NCBI GenBank assembly: GCA_949316235.1
Contig: OX438758.1
Span: 10,325,731 to 10,389,730, forward strand
Direction of reading: 5' to 3'
DNA: 64,000 nt
Source: Oegoconia quadripuncta
Taxonomy: Eukaryota > Arthropoda > Insecta > Lepidoptera > Autostichidae
The notes under the pieces are model-generated. The model was not told where the DNA came from and did not search any database. It saw only the letters and a program-made list of their open reading frames with translations. Made by a program: the position numbers and the translations under genes. The number at the start of each line of letters is the position of its first letter. Position 1 is the stretch's first letter. This document shows, one piece after another, positions 53,477 to 63,918 of the stretch.

Positions 53477-54219
53477 AAAGTAATAAGTGAATAGTACTTT
53501 AGAATTAGTGTTAGGTTAAAGAAGAATCAACATACATCAATAGGGTTTAATGAACATTGAAGCGCTTACTCACGTGCAAATTCTTCGGGCGTTCAGAAAC
53601 TACAGAAGCCAACGCACGACCACGCTAACGAAGCGATATATGCGACGAGCAAAGCCACGACTTGATGCTTAGAAAGTGCCGGCCATCCCTTCGCCTGTGT
53701 TTCAGCTAGGAGTCCTACATACATGTAGAAAACATAATATCTTCTTAAAATAATATAATAGTAATTCTTCTATTCTTCACTTTTCTATTACTAGTCTTAC
53801 CCTCAAATGGATTATGCATACGTGCGTGTACGCCGTCTTCACAAATGGCGTATGTGCTAATTGCATGTTTATGAGAGCAGTTATATTGTTCATAATAAAA
53901 TGTGTAAGGAAGGCCCGTCTAATACTATTATTTTGGTCGTAGGACTATAGTGTAACGTTATAGTGTGAATAAGGTACAGTGTTAATGTACAAATCAAACT
54001 ATTATATAACATGTGTAAGTTTATAATTGATTTTAATTAATCATCTTATATTAGACACAATGAACAAGTATAAAATGAATAGGTAATCTTAATACACTTA
54101 GTAAAATACATACTGTTTGAGACTTTTGCGGTTACTACCTAGATATTTATAAATACTTTCCTATTTTACTTTTGAACATTGAAATGTTCCCGGGGGCATT
54201 GCAAGCTGCATTAATTAAT
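53477..54219. other. Intergenic stretch
   Basis: Nothing recognised. Confidence 0.4.
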
Positions 54220-54575
54220 GAAAAATATAGGGCATATAAGGTAAGTGAAATAGAAGGTATTGGCATAGGCAGTTTTTTTTTTTTCAAAACTATCATAGAA
54301 TGAACCCTTAACTAAGTCATTTGACGATCGCGTTTGTAGCCCATTCCACATAATTACATCATTAAACTAAATAAATAAAGAACACTTGGAGAAAATATGA
54401 GTTCCAGATAAATTTAGCATGATAGGGACCCTAAGAATCACGCCAGTCTCATATCAATCTCGGGCCGGCGCGTGAGTTTAAAAAATAATTAAACTACCTA
54501 TGCCAATAACTTACTATTTCATTTACCAAATGTGCCCTATTTTTTTCCTTATGGTAAAAAAGCTCATCTGGTATA
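54220..54575. mobile_element. Long-TIR MITE (CCGGATGAG family), left tip lost
   Basis: The left arm starts inside the TIR at ATATAGGGCATATAAGGTAA and GAAGGTATTGGCATAGGCAG. The right arm is complete: ACCTATGCCAATAACTTACT to TTTTTCCTTATGGTAAAAAA, ending CTCATCTGGTATA. The interior matches 18599-18946. Confidence 0.8.
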
Positions 54576-54607
54576 ATAAAACAAAGAATTGTAGATGAAG
54601 TTGATTA

Positions 54608-55137
54608 AGGCGATATTACACAGTTGAACCATATTGGTTCACTTTAGTTGAATGGCGTAGAAATGAAAGACAATGCTATTTACGCGTATCTTTGAAGTGA
54701 ATATAAAATGAACTATTCAATTCACATTGCTCAACAGATGTCTTCCAAGCAGGTAGTATGCTTGGGAATAACTTTTTGTAAACCCTCCGTTTTGCAATTC
54801 CACAGACAGGTAGGCTTCTTAAAATGTCCTAACAACAAAGGCGTATTATCTTTCCATTTAAAAACTATTTGTTTGTACACTTTGTCGTCTTTTCCCTACA
54901 CTGCGGCGATCAAGATTGGACAAGAAGTGAATCGTTCAATTCTTGTGTTTACATGTTCAACTCTCATTCAATTGCGTTGAACGATGAACAGCAAAAGTGA
55001 AAATATCGAGCAAGCTCAATTTTTTCAACGCGGTTGAACACGATTGAACATTGAATGATTCACTTTTACGTTTACATGAATCAATTTGGTTACTTGATCC
55101 AAATTGAAAAGCTAAAGTGAACCGTGTAATATCGCCT
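54608..55137. mobile_element. 530-bp non-autonomous element, AGGCGATATTACAC ends, TTA duplication
   Basis: The left end AGGCGATATTACACAGTTGA and right end (inverse) AGGCGATATTACACGGTTCA share a perfect 14-bp TIR and an imperfect extension (TTCACTTTAG). TTA lies on both sides (54605-54607, 55138-55140). A 3-bp TTA/TWA target is typical of PIF/Harbinger elements. The interior is rich in TTGAAC/GTTCAA motifs. The 90-codon ORF inside has no transposase domain. Confidence 0.85.
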
Positions 55138-55140
55138 TTA

Positions 55141-57593
55141 CATATTTGTGATTATTTAACAAAGTTCAATATCAAAAACAGAATTTTCACAAAAAGTTCC
55201 GTACAATAAAAATAAACTTTGAATTTCTCATAATAAAAATAACCTATCATTGTAACAAAACAAAGAGCTGAAAAACCGTTATCATGTTTTACATAACTGT
55301 TTTTAATAAATAAATTGATTGGCCACTTGCTAATCATACACATAAATACAAACGTACAAAACGTATCTGGGGGCACGGGTTACTGCCCGGGCCAAGTCGG
55401 GCAGCACCGTACCTCCCTTGAGTTTAATCATTTCAAAATCCTCTTTAATATGCACTTCGAAGCTTAATATTAAAATAACAATCGTTGCTGTTAATTATTA
55501 CTCGTTATAAAAATACCGCAAACCAATCGACTTAACTCGGAACTCCGAAGCATAGACTAAAGAATATTTAGTATAATTTAGGTAATTAGACTTCGACAGC
55601 TAAATTAACTAGTTAATTTTAAATACATTACTTTCCCAATTGGTACAAAAAATTACACTGAGTTATAAAAACGTGTTTTGTGAAATTTACTAAACCTATT
55701 TACCCAAGAATATAAGAATTTAAATACAAAATCGATGATAACCAGCTATAACTTTGCATACATATTCAGGAAAATGTCTAATATTGCGTCCCCAGATAAA
55801 GCAATCCCCTCCGGTAGGAGACCTTTCCGGGAGACTACCAAATTAAACGGCGATTTACTATATCCATCTAATAAATTAACCAGCCAGCGATAAAATATTC
55901 CTGCTACAGTTAAATTAAATAAGGCTTAAAATCAGGATCTATAATAAACGGCAGCTACTTGAAGGTAGCAAAAATATTAAACAAGATAATTTAAATCATA
56001 CGTGAGAAACTCTAAATAATGACTTGGCGACTAATATTATTATTTGAGTGACATTGTTTGTATTTTAGCATCAATTAATTGACTTTCATCTAACAAATCA
56101 CAGGGCTCTGGTTAGCGGCAGCTTTTGTAATAAAAACGTGTACTGTTGTAGGATTTATTATTTTATTTATTTATTATTTATTTTTTATATTTTCGATCGT
56201 AATTTAATGAAAACTGTGGAAGGAGCGAACTTTGGATTGTGAGCGGAGAGCGAGAGCACGGAAATAGCCAATGGCAAGCGACCAGGCGCCGACACGGTCG
56301 GCCGTCACGTGACTAGCGACTGCTTGTTGTCATTGTTTATGTATTCACATTTTTTTAAATTGTTTTGCGTGCCCTGAGAAATCTAACCGTGCCCTAATTA
56401 TTCAATTATTTTTATTACAAAAATACTTAGGTTAGGTTATAGGTAGGTTAGGTAACAACGTTGTTTTTTTTTTAATTTTGTAATTGTGAATTCCATTTTT
56501 TCCACAATAAAAGATGAATAATTATCCTTTAATTATATAATTATATTTTAAAAGAATAATTATATTTTAATTTGTTCACCATTAAAGAGAAATAAGAACC
56601 CGATAAAAATTATAGACAAAATTATTGTATTATATGTTATCATTTACTTCTCTTTTGTTTTATTTTAAATACTTAATACCTGTTTTAATCAAAAAGAAGC
56701 TTACAACTGCTTTATACTATATATACTTTTTATTATACTATACTTTTTATTTACTCGATTAAGCTCGATATTAGCTGCTAACCTATTATTTATGGTAGCC
56801 ATTTTAATTTTTCTTAAACCCTAAATTACAATTACTTTGCCGCAGCGTTAAATACTAAGCTTGTTAATAGGCCCTAGTCCTCCCTATTATATGGCAATAT
56901 AAGTAACAAATGATGACTGTTTGCTGTGTATTCGTTAGTTTGAGAATGACATAGGTGTAAAAGTCAATCGGATTTGGATATTTTAAGAGTGATTTAACAA
57001 TACCCGTCATCTTGGTGTACACAAGCGATGCAGAAAGGCTACACTAGGCGACTGTATATAAACCAAATCACAAAATGCAGTAGTATCTGTAGCTCTTAAT
57101 AATATACCTAACCGTGTTGAGTGTCATACTCGTCGATCTGCTACGAGTAAACTCTAGTATAATCTAAAATATCTATGCAAAAATTAAGCTAATTATGATG
57201 CGTTTTGTACATTTAATTATAGACTTATAATCCTGGGCTATATTGCTAATTGCAGATGGAGTGCGGAGAAAGAGGGTGAGGTTAAGGTAACAGTGACGTA
57301 GAGACAAAGATAAGGTTGTCAGCACCAATCCATCCGCACTGGCGCAGATCTGTAAAGTCTCTTGAGGCACATGCCAATACGTCGGTCACTTTAAATCTTA
57401 AAAATGGACAAATTACCTGGAAAACTAATTTAAATCACGAGTCTCTCGCTTCCCTCACCCCTCTCCTTATTGCGAATTACCTCTCGGCGCTATAAAATTA
57501 ACGTTACATATTATTTGAAGACTTCATCAGAGCGAACATTTTCTCTTGTGAGACCAACACTTGAAATCGCGAAGAAAACTCAACAGTTTAATT
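55141..57593. other. Intergenic stretch with a CpG-richer patch
   Basis: Mostly AT-rich without a gene. At 55375-55425 a GC-rich piece has a small hairpin (GCCCGGGCCAAGTCGGGC). At 56220-56310 a CpG-richer stretch carries AGCCAATGGC and GTCACGTGAC (CCAAT- and E-box-like). This could be a regulatory region, but no transcript can be attached to it. Confidence 0.35.
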
Positions 57594-57852
57594 GGTGATT
57601 CGACACCGGCGCATTTCAAATTAGTGTCAATAGATGGCGTTTTAAACAAAAAAATATTAAAAGAAGCCTTTATCCATTACGCGAAATCCTTATCTCAAAC
57701 GTTAGTACTTAATTCAGAATATTCAATGTGAAGAATATAAGGGGGCAATTAAAGAAAATTACTACAACAAAAAGCTAATAAAGAGAAAAATTCATAACAA
57801 CGCCACCTATTCACACTAATTTGAATTTCTTTATTTACTGTGTCGAATCACC
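57594..57852. mobile_element. MITE with GGTGATTCGACAC ends
   Basis: GGTGATTCGACAC at 57594-57606 is inverted at 57840-57852. Beyond the tip, TCAAATTAGTGT and ATAGATGGCGTT on the left match the inverse AACGCCACCTAT and ACACTAATTTGA on the right. About 259 bp. TAAT-rich flanks (TTTAATT and TTAATAA) suggest a TA-rich target. Confidence 0.8.
57830..57835 (-). terminator. Possible TOP3B polyadenylation signal
   Basis: TTTATT on + (AATAAA on -), about 290 nt past the TOP3B stop. It lies inside the right end of the MITE at 57594-57852, so if used it would be transposon-supplied. Confidence 0.35.
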
Positions 57853-58126
57853 TTAATAATGGTCGAGTACACGTTGAATTGTACTATTAAACATTAATTT
57901 TTCCACGATTTCAGAGTTGATACAAAGTAAACGTTCAGCTTAAAACCCAAAAACTCTTACAAATACTGCTAAGTTATTGTCAGCCAACATAAAATTAAAT
58001 AAGCACTACTAGCAACAAACCCACCCTAATTTTTTTTACTTATATGCTTATTCAAACCAAATTTCATTAAACGCCACCTGCAAATACATACACAGTACAT
58101 ACCGCATGCGTTTACTGTAGACACGT

Positions 58127-58258
58127 CTAGACGAAGTAGGCGGCGAGTTGCGCCATCTTGTCCTTCGGTTGTTTATTTCGGTGTTTATTGCTGCGAGCTC
58201 GACCTCCGCGGCCGCGGGCCACAGGCGCTCGGGAGGCGACAGCTCGATGCTTCTCCAC
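58127..58258 (-). CDS. Top3b: TOP3B terminal exon
   Basis: Acceptor TATAATTCCAG, then VEKHRAVASRAPVARGRGGR, ARSSNKHRNKQPKDKMAQLA, AYFV and TAG (58129-58127). The PKDKMAxLAAYFV ending is diagnostic of TOP3B. The Arg/Gly patch is short and probably corresponds to the RNA-binding RGG box of other animals. Confidence 0.96.
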   Translation of the reverse strand: MEKHRAVASRAPVARGRGGRARSNKHRNKQPKDKMAQLAAYFV

Positions 58259-61200
58259 CTGGAATTATATTAAACGATCGATTTACGTGGCAGTGGACGG
58301 GCCACATTGCTCGTAGGACCGACGGCCGATGGGGCGGAAGGGTTCTCTAGTGGCGACCGCGCATTGGAGGACGCACAATGGTGGCCCCCACGAGGTGGAC
58401 CGACGATTTGGTAAAGATCGCGGGAAGCCACTGGATGGATTGATCGTTGTGGAGATCTTTGGGTGAGGCCTATATCCAGCAGTGGACGTCTGTCGACTGA
58501 TGCTGATTATCGATTTGCGTAGCGGGTAAAATCAATGGTTGTGTTCGAATCTTTGTGTGAGTAAAGCCGGGTCTCCTGCACCTCTTTTATTGAACCATTA
58601 TATATAAAACAATAAACAAAAACATTTGTTTTCATTCACATGCCGTCTCCTTACAAATGTTTTATTCCTAAACACAACTGAGTCTTTGTCAACGTTCAAA
58701 ATACCTCAGTGCTTGAAGACGAAAGTATTTAAACAATGTGTGTTACTAGTAGCGATGTATGTTATTGAAACGAGGTCTCTCACTATCTGCCTCATAAGAT
58801 AGCTTAAGGTCACGCAATGAGATAATATGGAAGAATGAACAAAAAAATCCGTAGACGAATGAAAGTCACCGACAAGTGGACATAGACATGGCAGTGAGGG
58901 TGGGGCAATATAGTTCTGGAGTGGAGACCACGCACTGAGAAGCGCAGCGTAGGACGTTCTTTCACAACATGGACGGACGACCTGATGAAGATAGCGGGAA
59001 GTCGCTGGATGTTTGCTTCCTGTGGCTGATAAGATGATGATGATCCGTTATCTAGTATCCATAATACAAGCATTCCCTAGTTTGAAACTAGATAATTTGT
59101 GTAAATGTCCGAAATATTTATTTATAATAGAACAGATACCCAAAAACTTAATACAGTAGAAATTAGAGCTCCCCAGTATTATCCAGGCCGGAGCTAAAAG
59201 TGTTCAAAAATATGCCGAATCGCTTCAATACAAGGTACAGGGGGCCGGTCGCGCTAAGTTTGAACGGTAATACCAATGCTAAACCATAACCAAAAACGTT
59301 ACGTTAAGCACATTTTGATTTGTGCTAATCATATGAACGGGAATTAAACTTTTTTTAATACTCGTGGTTAGCTCTTAACATTTTAGGTTTGGTTTTACTT
59401 TGGTAGCGTCAACGATATAATCGTTCACAAAAAATAGTCCGATATCATTTTTCACTTCAGCTTCGAACGGTAAAACTGTTGTCAAATGGCGCGATTGGGA
59501 CCATGCTGTGCCCGCGTCTTGGCTCGTCTGTTAACTGACCAGTGTACTGAAGATGGGCTCGCAGTAGAGGCAGGCAGTCATCTCTGTGAGTGCGGCGGGA
59601 AGGCGGGTGCGTTCTGCGCGGTATTCCACAGTCACCAGCTGCGCCCCGCATGCGCTACACTGTTGCTCGCAGACAGAAACGCGGGTCGCGTCTTCGAATA
59701 TGTTAATTATTACGTCGCATCTGAAATGAGACGTTTCCAAGGTCAGCTTCTAGAAAAATCTGAATAAGTAAATCTTGGCTTCGTGAGCAGTATACTGTTC
59801 CTGAGAAGCCCTTTGACCAGCAGTGGACGTTTTCCGCTGATGACGATACTATTCTTTGGCTTTCTATAGATCTGTGCCGGGCGAGCAAACGAATTTATGC
59901 AATTAGAACCAAAATCCAATGAAATACCTACGAGTAATAATGGATGGCACAGGAAGTTAGGGTCTGAATGCCCTAACGTTGGACATCATTTAATACCAAA
60001 AGACGACGATTGCTCCAGGTGAATGTCATAGGTTAGATGGACAGATTTTGAAGATGAAATACATTTCAGAATATCCATTACATGAAACTGATAACAATGT
60101 CGCACCAATTGATCAGCGCCATCTATGCAATTATTGTAGAAATTGACCTGAAAAATGGCTCATTGGAATCGAATGATATTATATAGATGGCGTAGTGGGG
60201 CGCCTATCGCGAGCCTAGTGTGAGGAAAATAGACATGCTATTGACAACATATCATTATGACAATACACAATGTAGAGAGATTGCGAAGCGTGCTAGCCTC
60301 GCACTTCTTATACATCACAGGGAAGGGGCTGGCGATCTGACGATTGACATTAGTAGGAACTCAGATCATAATGGATTGTGACACATGTCGTCTCAACAGG
60401 AACATAAAGAGTAAAGAGTGTACCGCCGAAATCATTTCAAAAACAAACCGAAGGTTTTTTTTTAATCTTTTTTTAAGGAGCTTAGTTGAAAGCGACTATG
60501 CCGCTCCATTGGACATTTTTATTAAGTAGGTACTGCTTACTTAACTATTTAACGGAGGTTTTAATGCATGTGAAATCGCTTGTGTCAGTCAATGTGTTAG
60601 ACTGTGGGTGATAATAGATTCACAACAATAAGTTTGTGTATTTGGCAACACTAGCAGAATGAGAATAGAATGAGAGCTTCGTTCCTTGTGCTTATGGTAT
60701 GAGAGACTGACCGATTGCAGGCAAGCTTCCACTTGGGCGCGGAAGGGTCCAGCACCAGCACGCCTGCCTCGCATTCCACACAGCCCGACACACCGGTCGA
60801 GTTAACTCCGTACGGACACGTCGGGTGTGTACACGAGTTACACCCGAAACCTTTCTTCATGTCCCTGTAACAGCCAAAGTTACCAAGGCGGTCAATGATA
60901 TCTTATTGTTTATGTTAATTACAGTTGCCATACGGCCGGTATATACACGACAGTCGTCATATTTCGCTGGCCAGTAAAGTTTTTGTCCGTATTCTTTCAC
61001 TCTGCGTGAGGGCACACGCTATTCTGTATAATAGATTACAGGCATGAAAAATATCAAGTTTATATATTTTTTTAATTACCATATCCATACTTAAATAGAG
61101 ATATAGGATCAACAATCCTCGTGAATCCTACAACCGTAGGATCTTCAAGAGCAGGGTGAATAACTTCTACTGGGATCGCATGCTGCATCGTCACCACATC

Positions 61201-63167
61201 GTCATTTTCCATCAGGTGAGATTGTGATCAAATGCGTATCCAGTTAATTATAAAAAACTCAGTAAATGGGGTAAGTGCCTCAAAGTACACAAAACACATA
61301 CCTTGATTAAAGGATCTCCAACCTTTTCATGTATTATTTACCGTCACGTATCAGTGCATATAAATTATGGCAACAAACAAACAAACAAACAAAATATTCT
61401 TTATTGTACAACAATAAGAAGCATAAAAAAAATAAAAAGAGGATAGTACAATTTGGCAACCTTCAATATAATCCACTTTTCTAATTGATTTCGACATGAA
61501 GCGCCAGGGTAAAATGAATTTCATTGGAATATCGTTTTATATATGATGTCAAATGTCAAATGGCGCGTCCAGATTATCCAAGCCGAGTTTCAATTGGCTC
61601 TTAGGACAGCACTATTTATGAAATTTGATAACTTAGGTCTCTTATCTTAGGCTTGTAACGGTGTCGTTCTTTTGAACTGATGCTCATTGGTGGGTTTGGG
61701 TTATTGGAGTTCAAATTCGAAATTTTAAACTAACTGACTGACTGATGAACTGACGGACCTTTTTTTTGGCACATTGATTTCCAGATTTCAATTCAGTCTC
61801 ACTGTTATTTTTAATCATTTTTTTTACATCTTATTTATTATTTTTTTTATATATTTTTTTTTAGTTTTAAGACCTTTCGATCCTCTGTTTCATGCAATAA
61901 ATAAGTTAGTGTGGTGATTCGTGTTCTGTTTTGACCCTAGCCAGAGCTGTCCCGTCCCATTCTCTACATATACACCTCGTGACTCGACCCAGCTGGGCAT
62001 AGGAGGGCTGGGAAGGTCACAGGCTTAGGCCTGAACATAGGTTCAGCAGTGGAAGTCCTGTGGCTGATATGACGATAATAAATTAGTCCAGCCAACGAGG
62101 ATGTGGAAATAGGTGCATTAATTCCTCCGTCAGTAAAACTTCGCTGTATCATAGAGTGTCTATAATCATCATCTTATTTAAGAGTCCTACTCTTGTAGAG
62201 CCCTACTCGTGTCGGAGTATTTTCCATATCTCTCACTCTCTCTTCAGTTTCTATAATATCGACTATCGGATTATTTGTCGCTATACTAATTCGAGTAATT
62301 TCTGTTTATTGGTGACCCAACTTTCCACTAGGAAGGAACCATAGCCGAGTTCAGACGAAAATGGTTGGATTTCCATACTAAAAGTGGTTTCAGAATGGTT
62401 TACCTTGTTTTTTTTTTATGCACCGTTGTGCATAAACAGGTCAAGTACCAACCCGTCGGTTGGTACTTGACCTCAATCACACCTGATGTTAAGTGAAGAT
62501 GAGGTCGAAGGTGGAAGCGTACAGACCCGGAAACCCCAACACATTTGGGGGACTGGCTATCTTATCCCTGACAACCGGAACACAACAATGCTATTAACAT
62601 TGCTGCTTGGCGGCAGATTTAGATAAGATGGTAGTAGCTAGCCAGGCGGACATTTAAAATGCCCTACCGCCAACCAAACCGAGTAATTAAACATGTACCC
62701 CGCTGGGGATCGAACCCGCGACCTCCGAATCGTAAACCCAATGTTGTTTACATTGAGCCACGGAGGCGGTTAAAATTGTTTTTGTATGAGTTACGGAAAT
62801 TTTTTTGTAGGAATTCCACTATCGTTCCTTAGAGAAAGTTGTCCTTAATCAAGAGTAGCGTCACCAGTTAATCGGAATAACACGAACTCAAATTCACTCT
62901 GTACAATGTCACTTTATCACAATACAAAGTTTTGCAAGGACACAGCAGTGGTAATGTAAAACTGTTGATGTGTTCTCACCTGAAAGGCGGATGGTTATAG
63001 CAGTACGGACAGAGGGGGAAACTCTTGCCCTTGTTCCCTGATGACCAAGAGAGTAGCTCGAAATCATCCAGCGGACACTTCAACTCGCGATAGATGCGAA
63101 CAGTGCCGTTTTGGGGCAGGCCATATGTGTCGTCGCAGTGGGAGCAATGCAAACGGGCTGGCTTGGC
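58127..63167 (-). CDS. Top3b: DNA/RNA topoisomerase III-beta, C-terminal part (four exons; 5' end outside window)
   Basis: Exons on the - strand, in order: 63167-62980, 60864-60712, 59720-59540 and 58258-58127. All junctions are GT-AG and phases agree; together 217 codons plus stop. TOP3B is a type IA topoisomerase that relaxes or decatenates single-stranded DNA and also acts on RNA, working with TDRD3. Visible here is only its tail: CSHC...CPYC, CNSC...CVEC, then further CSAC and CLYC pairs, i.e. the zinc-finger modules. A short Arg/Gly patch (VARGRGGRARS) and the conserved ending QPKDKMAQLAAYFV follow. The TOPRIM and active-site tyrosine regions lie beyond base 64000. Introns hold LINE, SINE and MITE insertions. 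Confidence 0.97.
58288..58512 (+). mobile_element. LINE 3' fragment (RTE-like) in the last TOP3B intron
   Basis: GTGGACGGGCCACATTGCTC, CGAGGTGGACCGACGATTTG, AAGATCGCGGGAAGCCACTG and ATATCCAGCAGTGGACGTCT, ending CTGATGCTGAT. It reads as G(H)IA-R..DGRWGRK, RWTDDLVKIAGSHWM in the element frame. It starts about 30 bp from the splice acceptor. Confidence 0.75.
58868..59125 (+). mobile_element. Composite: RTE-like LINE 3' end joined to a type II SINE tail
   Basis: 58868-59043 is the LINE C-terminal and 3' segment (GGAGTGGAGACCACGCACTG, GACGACCTGATGAAGATAGC, CTGATAAGATGATGATGAT). It runs directly into the SINE 3' body at 59044-59125 (CGTTATCTAGTATCCATAAT, TTTGAAACTAGATAATTTGT, GTCCGAAATATTTATTTATA). 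No SINE head is present. Confidence 0.7.
59540..59720 (-). CDS. Top3b: TOP3B exon
   Basis: Acceptor CTCATTTCAG, donor GTCAGT. Encodes (R)CDVIINIFEDATRVSVCE, QQCSACGAQLVTVEYRAERT and RLPAALTEMTACLYCEPIFS, ending TL. Without splicing the frame would stop two codons after the donor. The + strand ORF over it is a shadow. Confidence 0.95.
60712..60864 (-). CDS. Top3b: TOP3B exon
   Basis: Acceptor GGCTGTTACAG, donor GTCAGT. Encodes (R)DMKKGFGCNSCTHPTCPY, GVNSTGVSGCVECEAGVLVL and DPSAPKWKLACN, with the following Arg codon split. Cys pairs CNSC and CVEC bind the next zinc. Confidence 0.96.
60865..62299 (-). other. TOP3B intron, repeat-poor part
   Basis: Contains AACAAACAAACAAACAAACA and ATTCTTTATTGTACAACAAT (about 61372-61420, a retroelement 3' end in reverse). 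A LINE-tail-like piece CAGCAGTGGAAGTCCTGTGG lies at about 62043. No exon seen. Confidence 0.5.
62300..62905. mobile_element. ACAGGGTGA-family MITE, copy 4, split by a SINE
   Basis: Left arm: TGGTGACCCAACTTTCCACT, AACCATAGCCGAGTTCAGAC. Right arm: GAATTCCACTATCGTTCCTT, GCGTCACCAGTTAATCGGAA, ending AAATTCACTCTGTACA. The type III SINE at 62407-62774 sits between them. Confidence 0.78.
62407..62774 (-). mobile_element. tRNA-derived SINE, type III, best copy
   Basis: T-run at 62408-62417 (poly(A) complement). The reverse-strand head is CCGCCTCCGTGGCTCAATGT (A-box), with GGTCGCGGGTTCGATCCCCA (B-box). The body is GATAAGATAGCCAGTCCCCC and TTAACATCAGGTGTGATTGA. It carries an extra 15-bp hairpin near its 3' end: AGGTCAAGTACCAAC (62438-62452) and the exact inverse 62459-62473. 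Confidence 0.9.
62980..63167 (-). CDS. Top3b: TOP3B exon (first in window)
   Basis: Acceptor ...TTCTTACAG before GCCAAG; donor GTGAGA. Encodes AKPARLHCSHCDDTYGLPQN, GTVRIYRELKCPLDDFELLS and WSSGNKGKSFPLCPYCYNHP, then PF with AG of a split Arg codon. The two CX2C pairs form a zinc site. Confidence 0.96.
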
Positions 63168-63435
63168 CTGTAAGAATTTTTTTCACTTTAATATTAATAT
63201 AATAATAATAAGCAACAGCCTCAATACCCTACATATCCCAACTCATATTATATAAACATTGCAAAAAGCCACAATTCTAAATACACGTCCCATTGTTAGG
63301 AAATTTTTAACGTCTGCAACCTTAACTGACAATCGCGTACCATAACTCGGTTATCTCTTATCATGCTTGGCTACAGCCCGCATGATAAGGTAATACCCTC
63401 AAAAGAGGAGAAAATAAGAATAAAAAATATAATAT

Positions 63436-63634
63436 ATATTTCGGACACTTACATCAATCATCTAGTCCCAAACTAAGCAAAGCTTGTACTATGGCTACTA
63501 GATAATGGATACACATACATAAATATTTATATAAACATCCATGACTCAGAAAGAAACATTTACCCGTCGCGGGATTCGAATCCGCAACCGTTGGTTTCGT
63601 TGAGAGAGTCACTATCCACTACACCAATCGGTCT
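63436..63634 (-). mobile_element. tRNA-derived SINE, type II, just upstream of a TOP3B exon
   Basis: Reverse complement of 12183-12405: ATCTAGTCCCAAACTAAGCA at the low end. The head, at the high end, is CGCGGGATTCGAATCCGCAA, then CACTATCCACTACACCAATC. A small deletion in the body removes the TGATGAATACGAA part. Confidence 0.88.
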
Positions 63635-63719
63635 TCAATTAATGCCCAAAACATTATGGGGCCTGGGAAAAAAATTGCCTGTGTTCTTCTCAGACTATGC
63701 TTGTGCATAAAAGCACTCA

Positions 63720-63850
63720 TGGTTTAGTTGTTTCAGCTATTAGTTTTCGATTAATGAAATTCAGCAACATCAGGCGTGGTCAATCTTTAGATAGTTCACC
63801 ACTAATCCTAGCCACACTAATCCTAGCCCTATTAGTATTTCCAATATTGA
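63720..63850 (+). mobile_element. 5S-derived SINE, decayed
   Basis: AGTTTTCGATTAATGAAATT, CAGCAACATCAGGCGTGGTC, AATCTTTAGATAGTTCACCA align with the 5S-like part of 6763-7110. The body is lost after AGTATTTCC. Confidence 0.65.
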
Positions 63851-63918
63851 TTTAAATTAACATTTAACAAATGATGTTATGTATCTTACGTTGAAATAAA
63901 TGCTTGAAGAATGGTGAC

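Noticed and set aside
54708..54980. 90-codon ORF inside the TTA-flanked element as a transposase remnant
   Set aside because: No DDE-type or DNA-binding motif visible; the sequence is dominated by the repeated TTGAAC-type motifs of the element.
55375..55425. GC-rich segment with a GCCCGGGC...GGGC hairpin as a gene fragment
   Set aside because: Too short; I could not identify any reading frame or repeat family with confidence.
59486..59767. 93-codon + strand ORF
   Set aside because: Complement of a TOP3B exon whose - strand frame has the expected cysteine pairs and splice sites.
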